Below are positions 20,001 to 27,272 of a DNA stretch of 44,358 bases, one piece after another; positions within the stretch are counted from its first letter, which is position 1, and each line of letters opens with the position of its first letter. This DNA comes from an uncultured Clostridia bacterium. GTDB taxonomy: Bacteria > Bacillota > Clostridia > Christensenellales > Pumilibacteraceae. The notes under the pieces are model-generated. The model was not told the DNA's origin, made no database searches, and was given only the letters and a program-made list of their open reading frames with translations. Both the position numbers and the translations under genes were made by a program. The stretch is from assembly GCA_947066105.1 (NCBI GenBank), contig CAMSYM010000017.1, forward strand, positions 1 to 44,358, written 5' to 3'.

Positions 20001-21088
20001 AGACCCCCAACGAAAACACGATGAGCCTGCTCAATTCGGGCAAGATAGACTATCTGATATCCACGTCCACTCGCGGCAGGATACCGACGCACGACGACGT
20101 GCGCTTGCGTTGCAGAGCGGTCGCAAGGGGGATACCTTGCCTTACCGCCATCGATACAGCAAACGCCGTGGCGCGCGCGTTGAAGAGCCGATACAGCCAG
20201 TACAATACCGAGCTTGTCGACATCAACAACATGCGCACGGAGCGGCAACGGCTCAACTTTATAAAAATGCACGGTTGCGGCAACGATTATATTTACGTAG
20301 ACTGCCTGACAAGACCTATCGGCAATATGGAATCGGTCGCAGTCAACCTTTCGGACAGGCATTTCAGCGTGGGCGGCGACGGCGTGATATTCATTTATCC
20401 GTCCGAAACGTGCGACGCGAAAATGCGCATGTTCAATTCCGACGGGTCGGAAGGCAAGATGTGCGGCAACGGAATACGTTGCGTAGGCAAATACCTTTAC
20501 GACAACGGCAAGACCGATAAACTCGACATCACGGTCGACACTCTTTCGGGCGTGAAAAAACTTAAACTTTTCGCGCGCGACGGCAAGGTCAATTCGGTAA
20601 AGGTCGATATGGGCGCCGTCATGCTCGATCCGGCAAAAGTACCCGTTAATATTTCGGGCGAGCGCGTGGTCGCGCATAAGATTTCCACGCCGCGCGGCGA
20701 TATGGATATAACATGCTCGTCTATGGGCAATCCGCACTGCACCGTCATAGTTTCGGACGTGCAAAACTGCGACGTGGAAGGCTTGGGCAAAATGCTCGGC
20801 GAGGACAAGTCGTTGTTCCCCGAAGGCGTCAACGTCGGGTTTATGCAGGCGATAGACCGTACTCACTTGAAGCTGCGCGTCTACGAGCGCGGCACGGGCG
20901 AGACCATGGCTTGCGGAAGCGGCGCGTGCGCGGCGGCGGTCGCGGCTGTTCTCAACGGCTTGTGCGATAAAGACACCGATATTTCGGTGCGCTTGCCGGG
21001 CGGAGAACTGACCATTCGTTATACGGACGACGCGGTGTATCTTACGGGCGAAGCGTGCGAAGTGTTCAGAGGAACGGTAAGGCTTTAA
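17045..21088 (+). CDS. carB-dapF: Fused carbamoyl-phosphate synthase large subunit and diaminopimelate epimerase
   Basis: One uninterrupted frame of 1347 codons. Residues 1 to about 1062 are a full-length CarB: a carboxyphosphate half (about 1-400), an oligomerisation part, a second ATP-grasp half starting near 549 (VFGSGPIRIGQGIEFDY), and an MGS-like allosteric domain (about 930-1050). After a linker of about eight residues, a complete DapF follows (about 1070-1347), beginning with FIKMHGCGNDY. It carries both catalytic cysteines, Cys1140 (MCGNGIRC) and Cys1290 (ACGSGACAA). CarB makes carbamoyl phosphate; DapF converts LL- to meso-diaminopimelate for lysine and peptidoglycan. No Shine-Dalgarno sequence precedes the ATGs at 20231 or 20267, so separate translation of DapF is not supported. 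GGAGG precedes the CarB ATG. Fusion, rather than two adjacent genes, is what the sequence shows; an assembly or base error removing a stop remains possible. Confidence 0.9.
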   Translation: MPKDKSIKKVLVIGSGPITIGQAAEFDYAGTQACRTLKSKKVEVVLVNSNPATIMTDKAMADAIYIEPLTVPTLERIILREKPDGILPGLGGQTGLTLSMELAKSGFLAEHGVRLLGVRPETIDKAEDRELFKEAMLEIDQPCIPSDVVTDVDAAVEFADKIGYPVIVRPAFTLGGAGGGIAENEKELREIARGGLELSPIHQALIEKSIYGWKEIEFEVMRDRLGNVITVCSMENLDPVGIHTGDSIVVAPTMTLSDKDYQMLRTAALDIITHLKIEGGCNCQFALDPKSSDYAVIEVNPRVSRSSALASKATGYPIAKVTTLIALGYTLDEITNAVTGKTCACFEPAIDYCVVKLPKWPFDKFVYAKRTLGTQMKATGEVMSIAPSFEAGLLKAVRGALGTDTLRNPHYEKLTDAEIESMLMPATDYRLFILYEAVKRGISVDKIYDITKIDPWFLNKIKNLVEYENGIADRPITKDEYMTGKKLGYPDKALEKISGNKLPMHRRAVFKTVDTCAAEFKAETPYFYSTYDDENEAKEFIEEKKSDRKRVIVFGSGPIRIGQGIEFDYASVHCVWELKELGYDVAIVNNNPETVSTDFDTADRLYFEPLTEEDVDNVIATERPYGVVVAFGGQTAIKLTKHLSEKGVRILGTPADSIDAAEDRERFDALLEKLDIARPQGRTVKTTEQALAAGNALGYPVLLRPSYVLGGQNMIIAFSDDDVKEYMSIILDGNPDNVVLIDKYVMGTEIEVDAICDGEDILIPGIMEHIERAGIHSGDSIAVYPAQNISDKNKEEIIDYTRRLATALDTKGLVNIQYIISDGKIYVIEVNPRSSRTIPYISKVTGVPMIKLATECMVGKKLKKLGYGTGLYPSAPYVAVKVPIFSFEKLTDLDTHLGPEMKSTGEVLGVGKTLDEALYKGLVAASYKLKRRGGILMTVRDTDKSEIANVAKNYYELGFELYATAGTAEVIRRSGMQVTVADKLNETPNENTMSLLNSGKIDYLISTSTRGRIPTHDDVRLRCRAVARGIPCLTAIDTANAVARALKSRYSQYNTELVDINNMRTERQRLNFIKMHGCGNDYIYVDCLTRPIGNMESVAVNLSDRHFSVGGDGVIFIYPSETCDAKMRMFNSDGSEGKMCGNGIRCVGKYLYDNGKTDKLDITVDTLSGVKKLKLFARDGKVNSVKVDMGAVMLDPAKVPVNISGERVVAHKISTPRGDMDITCSSMGNPHCTVIVSDVQNCDVEGLGKMLGEDKSLFPEGVNVGFMQAIDRTHLKLRVYERGTGETMACGSGACAAAVAAVLNGLCDKDTDISVRLPGGELTIRYTDDAVYLTGEACEVFRGTVRL

Positions 21089-21284
21089 TTAGAATTCGCA
21101 ATTAGGAATTCGGAATGCGGAATGACGGTCGATTAAGAATGCGTAATGCGATAATGCGTAATTGTCGGACCGTTGCGCGGTGAGAATAAATTAAGAATTC
21201 GGAATTATCGTCGATAAAGCGTTCCGGGCTAACTGCAATTTGCGTCGGTTCGGTATCGGGTCGCGCGTTGCGAACATAATTCGC
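21089..21284. repeat. Intergenic repeat fragments upstream of pyrG
   Basis: This stretch contains several copies of a GGAATGCGGAAT/GTAATGCG-type motif, the string ACGGTCGATTA, and a short ACCG...CGGT-GAGA hairpin motif. Related strings recur at 27131-27180, 39938-39976, 40390-40425, 43685-43720, 43945-43980 and 44305-44340. No coding potential is seen. There is no clear U-run terminator after carB-dapF. Confidence 0.7.
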
Positions 21285-21313
21285 TTGACATATATCGCTT
21301 TTTGGGCTACACT
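21285..21313 (+). promoter_or_regulatory. SigA-type promoter of pyrG
   Basis: TTGACA (21285-21290) and TACACT (21308-21313) are separated by 17 nt. The predicted transcript starts near 21320 and reaches the pyrG ribosome binding site (GGAGAG) after about 35 nt, leaving no room for a large leader. Confidence 0.8.
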
Positions 21314-21363
21314 TAACAAATCGATACAATACACATTCGGAAAAAGGTTTTCACGGAGAGATC

Positions 21364-22998
21364 ATGGAAAAATACATATTCGTAACCGGCGGGGTCGTAT
21401 CGGGACTCGGCAAGGGAATAACGGCGGCGAGTCTCGGACTTATACTCAAATCCAAAGGTTTAAAGGTCATCGCGCAAAAGCTCGATCCGTATATCAACGT
21501 CGATCCGGGCACGATGAGTCCGTACCAGCACGGCGAAGTTTTCGTTACGGAGGACGGCGCCGAGACCGATCTAGATCTCGGACATTACGAGCGGTTCATC
21601 GACGAAAACCTGAATAAGTTTTCCAATCTGACTACGGGCAAGGTGTATTCCACCGTATTGCAAAACGAACGCGACGGCGTGTATAACGGCGAGACCGTTC
21701 AGGTCATTCCGCACATAACCAGTCAGATCAAAAAGTTTATATATTCGGTAGGCAAAAAGATCGATGCGGACGTGGTCATCACCGAGATAGGCGGCACGGT
21801 AGGCGATATAGAAAGCTTGCCGTTTATAGAAGCCATTCGTCAGGTGAGCAACGACGTAGGCAGGGAAAACTGTCTGTTCGTACACGTCACGCTCGCGCCG
21901 ACCATCACGTCGAGCGGCGAAGTAAAGACCAAGCCGACGCAGCATTCGGTAAAGACGTTGCGCTCGCTCGGTATTTCGCCCGATCTCGTGGTTTTGCGCA
22001 CGAGCAAGCCGTTGGACGACAAGCTCAAAGAACGGCTCGCTATGTCGTGTAACATCGAACCCGATTGCGTCATCGAAAACCGCGACGCCGATCTTTTGTA
22101 CGAAGTTCCGTTGTTGCTTTTGAACAGCGGCATAGGCGATATCGTCGCGCGCGAGCTCGATCTGCCCGACGTTCCGCCTCAGCTCGACGAGTGGCGCGCA
22201 ATGGTGAAAATGGCGAAGGAACGCGAAGGCACGGTGACTATCGCGCTCGTCGGGAAATACGTGCAAATGTTCGACGCGTATCTTTCGGTCGTGGAAGCGC
22301 TCACGCACGGCGGCATACATAACGGCGTAAAGATCGATCTCAAATGGATAGACGCCGAAAAATTGACCGACGATACGGTCGCGAGCTATCTCGATCAAGC
22401 CGACGGCGTCATCGTTCCCGGCGGGTTCGGCGACCGCGGTATAGAGGGCATGGTGACAGCCGCCAAGTATTGCCGCGAGAACGATAAACCGTACTTCGGC
22501 ATATGTTTGGGTATGCAGATCATAGCGATAGAGTTCGCGCGCAACGTTTTGGGGCTTGCCGACGCCAATTCGCGCGAGTTCGATCCCGCATCGGCGCACA
22601 AAGTGATAGACATCATGGAAGATCAGGTCGGTTGCGAGAACACGGGCGGCACGATGCGGTTGGGCGCGTACGAGTGCATGATAAAGCCCGATACCACGCT
22701 CGCAAGGTGCTACGGCAACGGCGTGACTTCGGTCACGGAACGGCACCGCCACCGTTACGAATTCAACAACGCAATGCGCGAACCTATGCAAAATGCGGGG
22801 CTTACGCTCGGCGGCATTTCGCCCAACGGAAATCTCGTCGAATCGGTGGAGATAACCGACAAGCGGTTTTATCTAGGCGTACAGTATCATCCCGAATTCA
22901 AATCCCGCCCGGCGCGTCCGCAAGCCATATTCCGCGAGTTTATCGCGGCGGCGAAAGGTTTTGCCGCGGACAGGCGCGTTAAAAAAGGCAAAAAATAA
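21364..22998 (+). CDS. pyrG: CTP synthase
   Basis: A 544-residue enzyme that aminates UTP to CTP with glutamine and ATP. The N-terminal synthetase domain begins with the typical [15 protein letters not shown] and carries [13 protein letters not shown] and [12 protein letters not shown]. The C-terminal class I glutamine amidotransferase domain has Cys381 (GICLGMQ), His509 and Glu511 (YHPEF). The length is normal for the family. The ATG at 21364 has GGAG a few bases upstream. It is transcribed from its own promoter, separated from carB-dapF by a repeat-bearing gap, and followed by dapL after 54 nt. It is the third glutamine amidotransferase in this part of the window. Confidence 0.97.
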   Translation: MEKYIFVTGGVVSGLGKGITAASLGLILKSKGLKVIAQKLDPYINVDPGTMSPYQHGEVFVTEDGAETDLDLGHYERFIDENLNKFSNLTTGKVYSTVLQNERDGVYNGETVQVIPHITSQIKKFIYSVGKKIDADVVITEIGGTVGDIESLPFIEAIRQVSNDVGRENCLFVHVTLAPTITSSGEVKTKPTQHSVKTLRSLGISPDLVVLRTSKPLDDKLKERLAMSCNIEPDCVIENRDADLLYEVPLLLLNSGIGDIVARELDLPDVPPQLDEWRAMVKMAKEREGTVTIALVGKYVQMFDAYLSVVEALTHGGIHNGVKIDLKWIDAEKLTDDTVASYLDQADGVIVPGGFGDRGIEGMVTAAKYCRENDKPYFGICLGMQIIAIEFARNVLGLADANSREFDPASAHKVIDIMEDQVGCENTGGTMRLGAYECMIKPDTTLARCYGNGVTSVTERHRHRYEFNNAMREPMQNAGLTLGGISPNGNLVESVEITDKRFYLGVQYHPEFKSRPARPQAIFREFIAAAKGFAADRRVKKGKK

Positions 22999-23052
22999 CA
23001 GCAAAACGTCGCGCGAGCGTATATTCAACGAAAGGAGTTTTGACGGTAAACA

Positions 23053-24249
23053 ATGAAACTCAATCGCAATTTTAAAAATTTAAAAGAGAATTATCTTTTT
23101 GCGGAAGTGGAAAAGCGGGTGAATGCGTATAAAGCGGAATTCCCGCAGTCCGACATCATAAGCTTGGGTATCGGCGACGTTACTCAGCCGCTGTCGCTCA
23201 AAACGGTGGAAGCGTGCAAAAGCGCCGCCGTCGATATGAGTACGCGTACGGGCTTTCGCGGATACGGACCGTACGACGGCTATGCGTTTTTGAAAAACGC
23301 GATAGTCGATTATTACAAAACTCGCGGCGTGGATATAAACGCCGACGAGATATTCGTTACCGACGGCGCAAAAAACGGTATCGGTAACTTTTTGGATCTG
23401 TTCGATACCGACAATACGGTCATGATCCCAGATCCCGTTTATCCCGCGTATGTCGACGCCAATGTTTTGGCGGGACATAAAATAGTGTACGTCGACGCCA
23501 CCAAGGACAACGGGTTTTTGGCGATGCCGCCCAAAAAGGGCAAGGCGGATATAATATATATTTGTTCGCCTAACAATCCGACGGGCGCGGCATATACCGT
23601 TGAGCAATTAAAGGAATGGGTGGACTTCGCGCTTGAAAATCAAGCGGTCATACTTTACGATGCGGCGTACGAAGCGTATATCGAGAACAATGGCATAGCG
23701 CGGTCTATATTCGAAGTGACGGGCGCGCGCGATTGCGCCGTGGAGTTTTGCTCGTTTTCCAAAATGTCGGGCTTTACGGGCGTGCGGTGCGGTTGGACGG
23801 TCATACCCATGGCGTCGCCGCTCAACCGTATGTGGTTGCATCGCCAAGCCATCAAATTCAACGGCACGTCTTACGTCGTACAGCGCATGGCGGAAAGCGC
23901 GTTGCGCGGCGGGTTCGACGACACCAAGCGCATGGTCGAAGCCTACAAAAAGAATGCGCGGCTCATCACGCAAAAGTTCGACGAGCTGGGTATAGAATAC
24001 GTCGGCGGCGTCAACGCGCCGTACGTATGGTTCAATTGCGGAATAGATTCGTGGCAGTTCTTTGACTATCTGCTCAAAAAGACGCGTATAGTCTGCACTC
24101 CCGGCAGCGGATTCGGCAGAAACGGCAACGGCTGGGTACGTCTTACCGCGTTCAACACCGAAGAACGTACCGTCGAAGCGCTCAAACGTTTCGAGCCGTT
24201 CTGGAAAGAATTTCAAGCCGTGGGCGATAAACTGTTCGCACGCGTGTAA
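23053..24249 (+). CDS. dapL: LL-diaminopimelate aminotransferase
   Basis: A 398-residue PLP-dependent class I/II aminotransferase that makes LL-diaminopimelate directly from tetrahydrodipicolinate and glutamate, bypassing the acyl-intermediate routes. DapL signatures are the N-terminal NYLFAEVEKRVN, the LGIGDVTQPL segment, CSPNNPTGAAY, and the PLP lysine Lys237 (SFSKMSGFTGVRCGW). Its product is the substrate of DapF, which is encoded in the carB fusion upstream. The best Shine-Dalgarno (AAAGGAG, 23031-23037) is 15 nt from the ATG, unusually far, but an in-frame stop at 23047-23049 excludes an earlier start. The next gene begins 13 nt after the stop. Confidence 0.95.
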   Translation: MKLNRNFKNLKENYLFAEVEKRVNAYKAEFPQSDIISLGIGDVTQPLSLKTVEACKSAAVDMSTRTGFRGYGPYDGYAFLKNAIVDYYKTRGVDINADEIFVTDGAKNGIGNFLDLFDTDNTVMIPDPVYPAYVDANVLAGHKIVYVDATKDNGFLAMPPKKGKADIIYICSPNNPTGAAYTVEQLKEWVDFALENQAVILYDAAYEAYIENNGIARSIFEVTGARDCAVEFCSFSKMSGFTGVRCGWTVIPMASPLNRMWLHRQAIKFNGTSYVVQRMAESALRGGFDDTKRMVEAYKKNARLITQKFDELGIEYVGGVNAPYVWFNCGIDSWQFFDYLLKKTRIVCTPGSGFGRNGNGWVRLTAFNTEERTVEALKRFEPFWKEFQAVGDKLFARV

Positions 24250-24261
24250 ACTCGCGGTCAA

Positions 24262-26382
24262 TTGAAGGTCACTGTCAAAATACCAAAAAACCATCTTACC
24301 GCGCCGATCGATCTCGGCGAAGTGATGGTATCGCACACCGTTTGCGGAGTACGTTTATCGTACTCTGAATTTCCGTTTTTGCAGTTTCCCGAAAAACGCG
24401 CGGTGCTGTTCGACGCTTATTCGACGTCGCACAAATACAAGCCGTTCGACACGGATTGCGGCGTTGTCGCGTTCCCGTTTTGTTTGACGTGTATGACCGA
24501 CGACGGCGAGCGCGTCGCGTATTGCGGACTTAGATTTACGGAAGCTCGCGCCGTCGAGTGGAAAACGTTGTGCGATAAATCCGCGCTCGGCAGGCTCGCG
24601 GTCGATAAATATGCGGCGGCGGTGCCTATAACGTCGGGCGTGTGCTGTATTGCGGACGAGACTGCCTACGACGCATATTTGTCGCATATCAAGGACTATG
24701 TGCATCCGCTCGACGGTTTGATCGTGCTTAACGGACAGACTCATACCGAAGTGGAAGTCGGCGGAAAGAAGCTTGCGGTATTTTCCACGGGCTGGGGCGA
24801 CGGACAATATAATTGTTACGTCGGCTATTCGGCGGACGGTTCGCCGACGGCGATCGTCGTCGATTTCGGCATGATCGAATATCCCGATACGGACGAAACG
24901 CCCGTCGAAGCGGAGATAGACGTCGCCGACGACACGTTTGTATACGATCCCGAAAAGACCGAGCGCGAAAACAATATAGCGCGGCAAACGCACGAGCTAA
25001 AACACACGGTCGATCCCGTCAAGCGCATGCGCGCGTTCGCTCGGCGCGGATATTCGTATCACAGCTCGCGCGATCTCGACGCGGCGCTTGCCGATTATCT
25101 TGCGGCTATCGAATGCTGCAAGCTGATAACCGATCGCGCGGAATTGCAATGGGCGTGGTCGGTGTACGACAACGCCGCGGAGCTGTTGAGCGCGCGTAGC
25201 GATTACGATTCCGTCGTGCGGCTTATGACCGAAGCGCTCGACGCGAGCGACGGGTTTTTCGCGGGAGCGTACGTTCGATTGATAGACACGTATCAAACTG
25301 TAAAGCGCGTGGACAAAGCGCTCGAAACGGCGGAACGCATGAAAGAAAAGCGTCCGACCGATCCCGTGGCGTATATCAAATACGCCGAGTGTTGCGTGTC
25401 GGCAATGGATTACGGCGCGGCGGCGGATGCGTTCGATCGCTTGGCTACCGAATTCAAGCTGTACGAAAATCTGTTCGACGAAGCGTCGTGCTATATCGCG
25501 CTCGGCGAACACGGAAAGGCGACGGACGCGCTCGAACGTCACCCGGCAAAGGAACAGTACGAGCAGTACTGGTATTACAAGGCGTACATCGATTACAAGG
25601 AGCGGCGGTTCGACAGGGCGCGCGAGCATGCGGAAATGTCGCACGCGCTCGACGGCGAATACATGCCTGCGCTGTATTTGCTGATCGACATCGAATCGGT
25701 TTTGCAGGAATATCATGCCGTGGCGCAGTATGCCGAACAGTACAAAAAGCTCAAACCCGACAACGAATACGGTTACAGCGTGTGCGCCGAAGCGCATCTT
25801 ATGCTCGGCAACTATTCGGAATGCGCGCGCAATTATTTGTATTTGTACGCGCGCATAAAACCGACGGACAAATACGCCGCGCTCGCCGCAATGATCTGCA
25901 AAACTACGGGCGATCAAAAGCGTTGCGCGGAAATGTTGCGTATACTCAAACGCAAGCGCAGTGCGTACTGCTACGGCGCGATATACGGCGTTTACAGCGC
26001 CAAGTACCGCGAGATAACCGACAGACTCGATAAAGTAGTCAAGCAATTGCGCGGCGACGAAGAATTTTTGTTTTTGTTCGCATTGTATTTGTTGCAGACC
26101 AACAACGTCGTGCCGGCGGCGCGCATGCTCGGCGAGCTTGGCAGGGGCAAGAACCCGACGAGCGAGATCGTCGCGTTGCAGATACGGCTGGCGGACAGAC
26201 TGGGCGACAAAAAACAGTTTTTGACCTTTTTCGATTATTACGTAGAGCATTTCGTTTCCACGGACATGCCCGCAAAGGAAAAGCGCGCGCTCGCCGAGCG
26301 GCTAATGCTCGCGCCGAAAATTCGTACGGATTGGTTGGCTTCCGTCGGTCGCGGCGCGCATCAATCGAACAAAGATCAGTAG
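24262..26382 (+). CDS. DUF4241-like domain fused to TPR repeats, function unknown
   Basis: A 706-residue soluble protein of unknown function with no signal peptide or membrane segment. The first about 215 residues resemble DUF4241 proteins, with a typical pattern of an ITSGVCCIAD segment followed by FSTGWGDGQYNCYVGYSADG and a late VVDFG. From about 245 to 680 there are helical pairs with TPR character (for example DLDAALADYLAAIECC, DYGAAADAFDRLATEF, RFDRAREHAEMSHALD), seven or more units. Such scaffolds usually bind other proteins. The start is uncertain: TTG at 24262 lacks a clear ribosome binding site, and ATG at 24325 would shorten the protein by 21 residues. It is probably co-transcribed with pyrG and dapL. 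I do not know a function for this combination. Confidence 0.8.
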   Translation: MKVTVKIPKNHLTAPIDLGEVMVSHTVCGVRLSYSEFPFLQFPEKRAVLFDAYSTSHKYKPFDTDCGVVAFPFCLTCMTDDGERVAYCGLRFTEARAVEWKTLCDKSALGRLAVDKYAAAVPITSGVCCIADETAYDAYLSHIKDYVHPLDGLIVLNGQTHTEVEVGGKKLAVFSTGWGDGQYNCYVGYSADGSPTAIVVDFGMIEYPDTDETPVEAEIDVADDTFVYDPEKTERENNIARQTHELKHTVDPVKRMRAFARRGYSYHSSRDLDAALADYLAAIECCKLITDRAELQWAWSVYDNAAELLSARSDYDSVVRLMTEALDASDGFFAGAYVRLIDTYQTVKRVDKALETAERMKEKRPTDPVAYIKYAECCVSAMDYGAAADAFDRLATEFKLYENLFDEASCYIALGEHGKATDALERHPAKEQYEQYWYYKAYIDYKERRFDRAREHAEMSHALDGEYMPALYLLIDIESVLQEYHAVAQYAEQYKKLKPDNEYGYSVCAEAHLMLGNYSECARNYLYLYARIKPTDKYAALAAMICKTTGDQKRCAEMLRILKRKRSAYCYGAIYGVYSAKYREITDRLDKVVKQLRGDEEFLFLFALYLLQTNNVVPAARMLGELGRGKNPTSEIVALQIRLADRLGDKKQFLTFFDYYVEHFVSTDMPAKEKRALAERLMLAPKIRTDWLASVGRGAHQSNKDQ

Positions 26383-26464
26383 GCGTGGAAGGCTATAACA
26401 CAAAAACAAGCGATTGTCAATACCTTCCGCAAAAATTTTCCCTATAAAATTTTACGGACACCCG
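26383..26464 (+). other. Weak hairpin after the DUF4241/TPR gene
   Basis: GGAAGG-CTAT (26387-26396) can pair with ATA-CCTTCC (26420-26428) with one bulge, directly after the stop codon. It is followed by an A/T-rich stretch rather than a clean U-run, so termination here is only possible. The rest is the upstream region of the next promoter. Confidence 0.35.
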
Positions 26465-26493
26465 TTGATTTTTTTACGCCGAACGTATATAAT
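26465..26493 (+). promoter_or_regulatory. SigA-type promoter of the 6S RNA candidate
   Basis: TTGATT (26465-26470) and a perfect TATAAT (26488-26493) are separated by 17 nt. The expected start at about 26500 coincides with the 5' end of the structured RNA. Confidence 0.88.
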
Positions 26494-26499
26494 ATAGGT

Positions 26500-26698
26500 A
26501 CATCCTGCGGTGTACGAGATAAAACCTTATTTATAACCTCAATCAAGAAAAGGGATGGCGCGTACGCTATGCATTATGTCGGGCCTCAGTAATTTTGACG
26601 CAAGTCAAGCAGGGGAAGACAGAAGCACGGCGTCAGCCGACCCACCTGCCATAAGGCGGGTTAAAATCAGGTAAACTCTGCGGCACAAGCGGGATTTT
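26500..26698 (+). ncRNA. ssrS: Probable 6S RNA (RNA polymerase-binding regulatory RNA)
   Basis: A non-coding stretch of about 199 nt with its own consensus promoter. The 5' end carries CCTGCGGTGT-ACG, and the 3' end carries CTCTGCGGCACAAGCGGGAT, both resembling conserved ends of 6S RNAs. The ends pair (ATCCTGC with GCGGGAT, then TGTG-like with GCAC) to give the closing stem, followed by T6 (26695-26700). A hairpin ACCTGCC-ATAA-GGCGGGT (26644-26661) lies where 6S RNAs have the hairpin on the 3' side of the central bubble. 6S RNA mimics an open promoter and sequesters housekeeping RNA polymerase in stationary phase. An alternative hairpin CGGCACAA/TTGTGCCG (26681-26706) overlaps the 3' end. I could not run a covariance search. 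Confidence 0.75.
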
Positions 26699-26709
26699 TT
26701 GTGCCGTAA

Positions 26710-27240
26710 ATTCACTAAGGCGAATAAAACTGTATTGTTTGTAATTCCGAACGAGCGCAGCACAGCGCATTACTTTTTTGTCCTACGTAGCAAGGTGAAG
26801 CCTTATTCTGAACAAGCGCAGCGCAGTGAAGGATCTCATCATTATTAAATATGGTTGAGATTCTTCGGTGGGCAAAAAACGCTCAGAATGACAAAAGAAT
26901 ACTGCGGGAATTCTTAATTATCCGTTAATGCCGAATTCTTATTCACATTGCGGCGGATCGCCTTGATTTCTCGGCTGCGCTTACGCTCCGCTCGAAATGA
27001 TGGGGTGTTAGGTTGTGGTATGCTTTTCTATAAATAACAGAGACGCTTTTCTACTCTCCCCATCATCTCGACCGAAGTGCGCTTTGCGCACGTAGCGGAG
27101 AGATCTAGGCGTTAGCCGCACATTACTCGATTGACCATAATTCCGCATTCCGCATTCCGCATTCCTAATTCTCTCTCCGCGCAGGGGGGGGGCTATCATT
27201 CCGCATTTCTAATTTCGCATTCGATATAATATTTGCTTTA
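26710..27240. repeat. Mosaic of interspersed repeats after the 6S RNA candidate
   Basis: No gene is seen. Two elements are present. The first is a foldback element at about 26774-26905: a forward arm that includes GTCCTACGTAGCAAGG and GAAGGATCTCAT, an AT-rich centre, then an inverted arm GAGATTCTTC...CAGAATGACAAAAG. The second is an inverted copy of the larger element described at 43540-44358: the ATCGCCTTGATTTCTCGG...GAAATGATGGGG part at about 26944-27007, an AT-rich spacer, and CCCCATCATCTCGACCG...GGCGTTAGCCGC at about 27053-27121, followed by repeated TTCCGCATTCC motifs to 27175. Confidence 0.85.
27184..27192 (+). repeat. G9 homopolymer upstream of the SPOR-like gene
   Basis: Nine consecutive G residues lie about 81 nt before the ATG at 27273. 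Such tracts vary in length by slippage, and this one lies in the upstream region of the next gene. Confidence 0.85.
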
Positions 27241-27261
27241 CTAATTGTCGGTCATGCGTCA

Positions 27262-27267
27262 TATAAT
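27262..27267 (+). promoter_or_regulatory. Possible -10 element giving a leaderless transcript
   Basis: A perfect TATAAT lies just 5 nt before the ATG at 27273, and no Shine-Dalgarno sequence is visible. Transcription starting six or seven bases downstream would begin at or next to the ATG. The -35 region is weak (TTACTA at 18 nt spacing), so this is tentative. Confidence 0.4.
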
Positions 27268-27272
27268 ACGGT

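Noticed and set aside
20231-21088. Separate dapF gene starting at ATG 20231 or 20267
   Set aside because: There is no Shine-Dalgarno sequence before either ATG and no stop after carB, so the sequence supports a fusion.
26500-26698. T-box, tmRNA, SRP RNA or RNase P RNA
   Set aside because: The diagnostic strings (GGTGGTACCGCG, a CCA-ended tRNA-like part, GGAAGGAAGCAGCC, GAGGAAAGTCC) are absent. The ends and promoter fit 6S RNA better.
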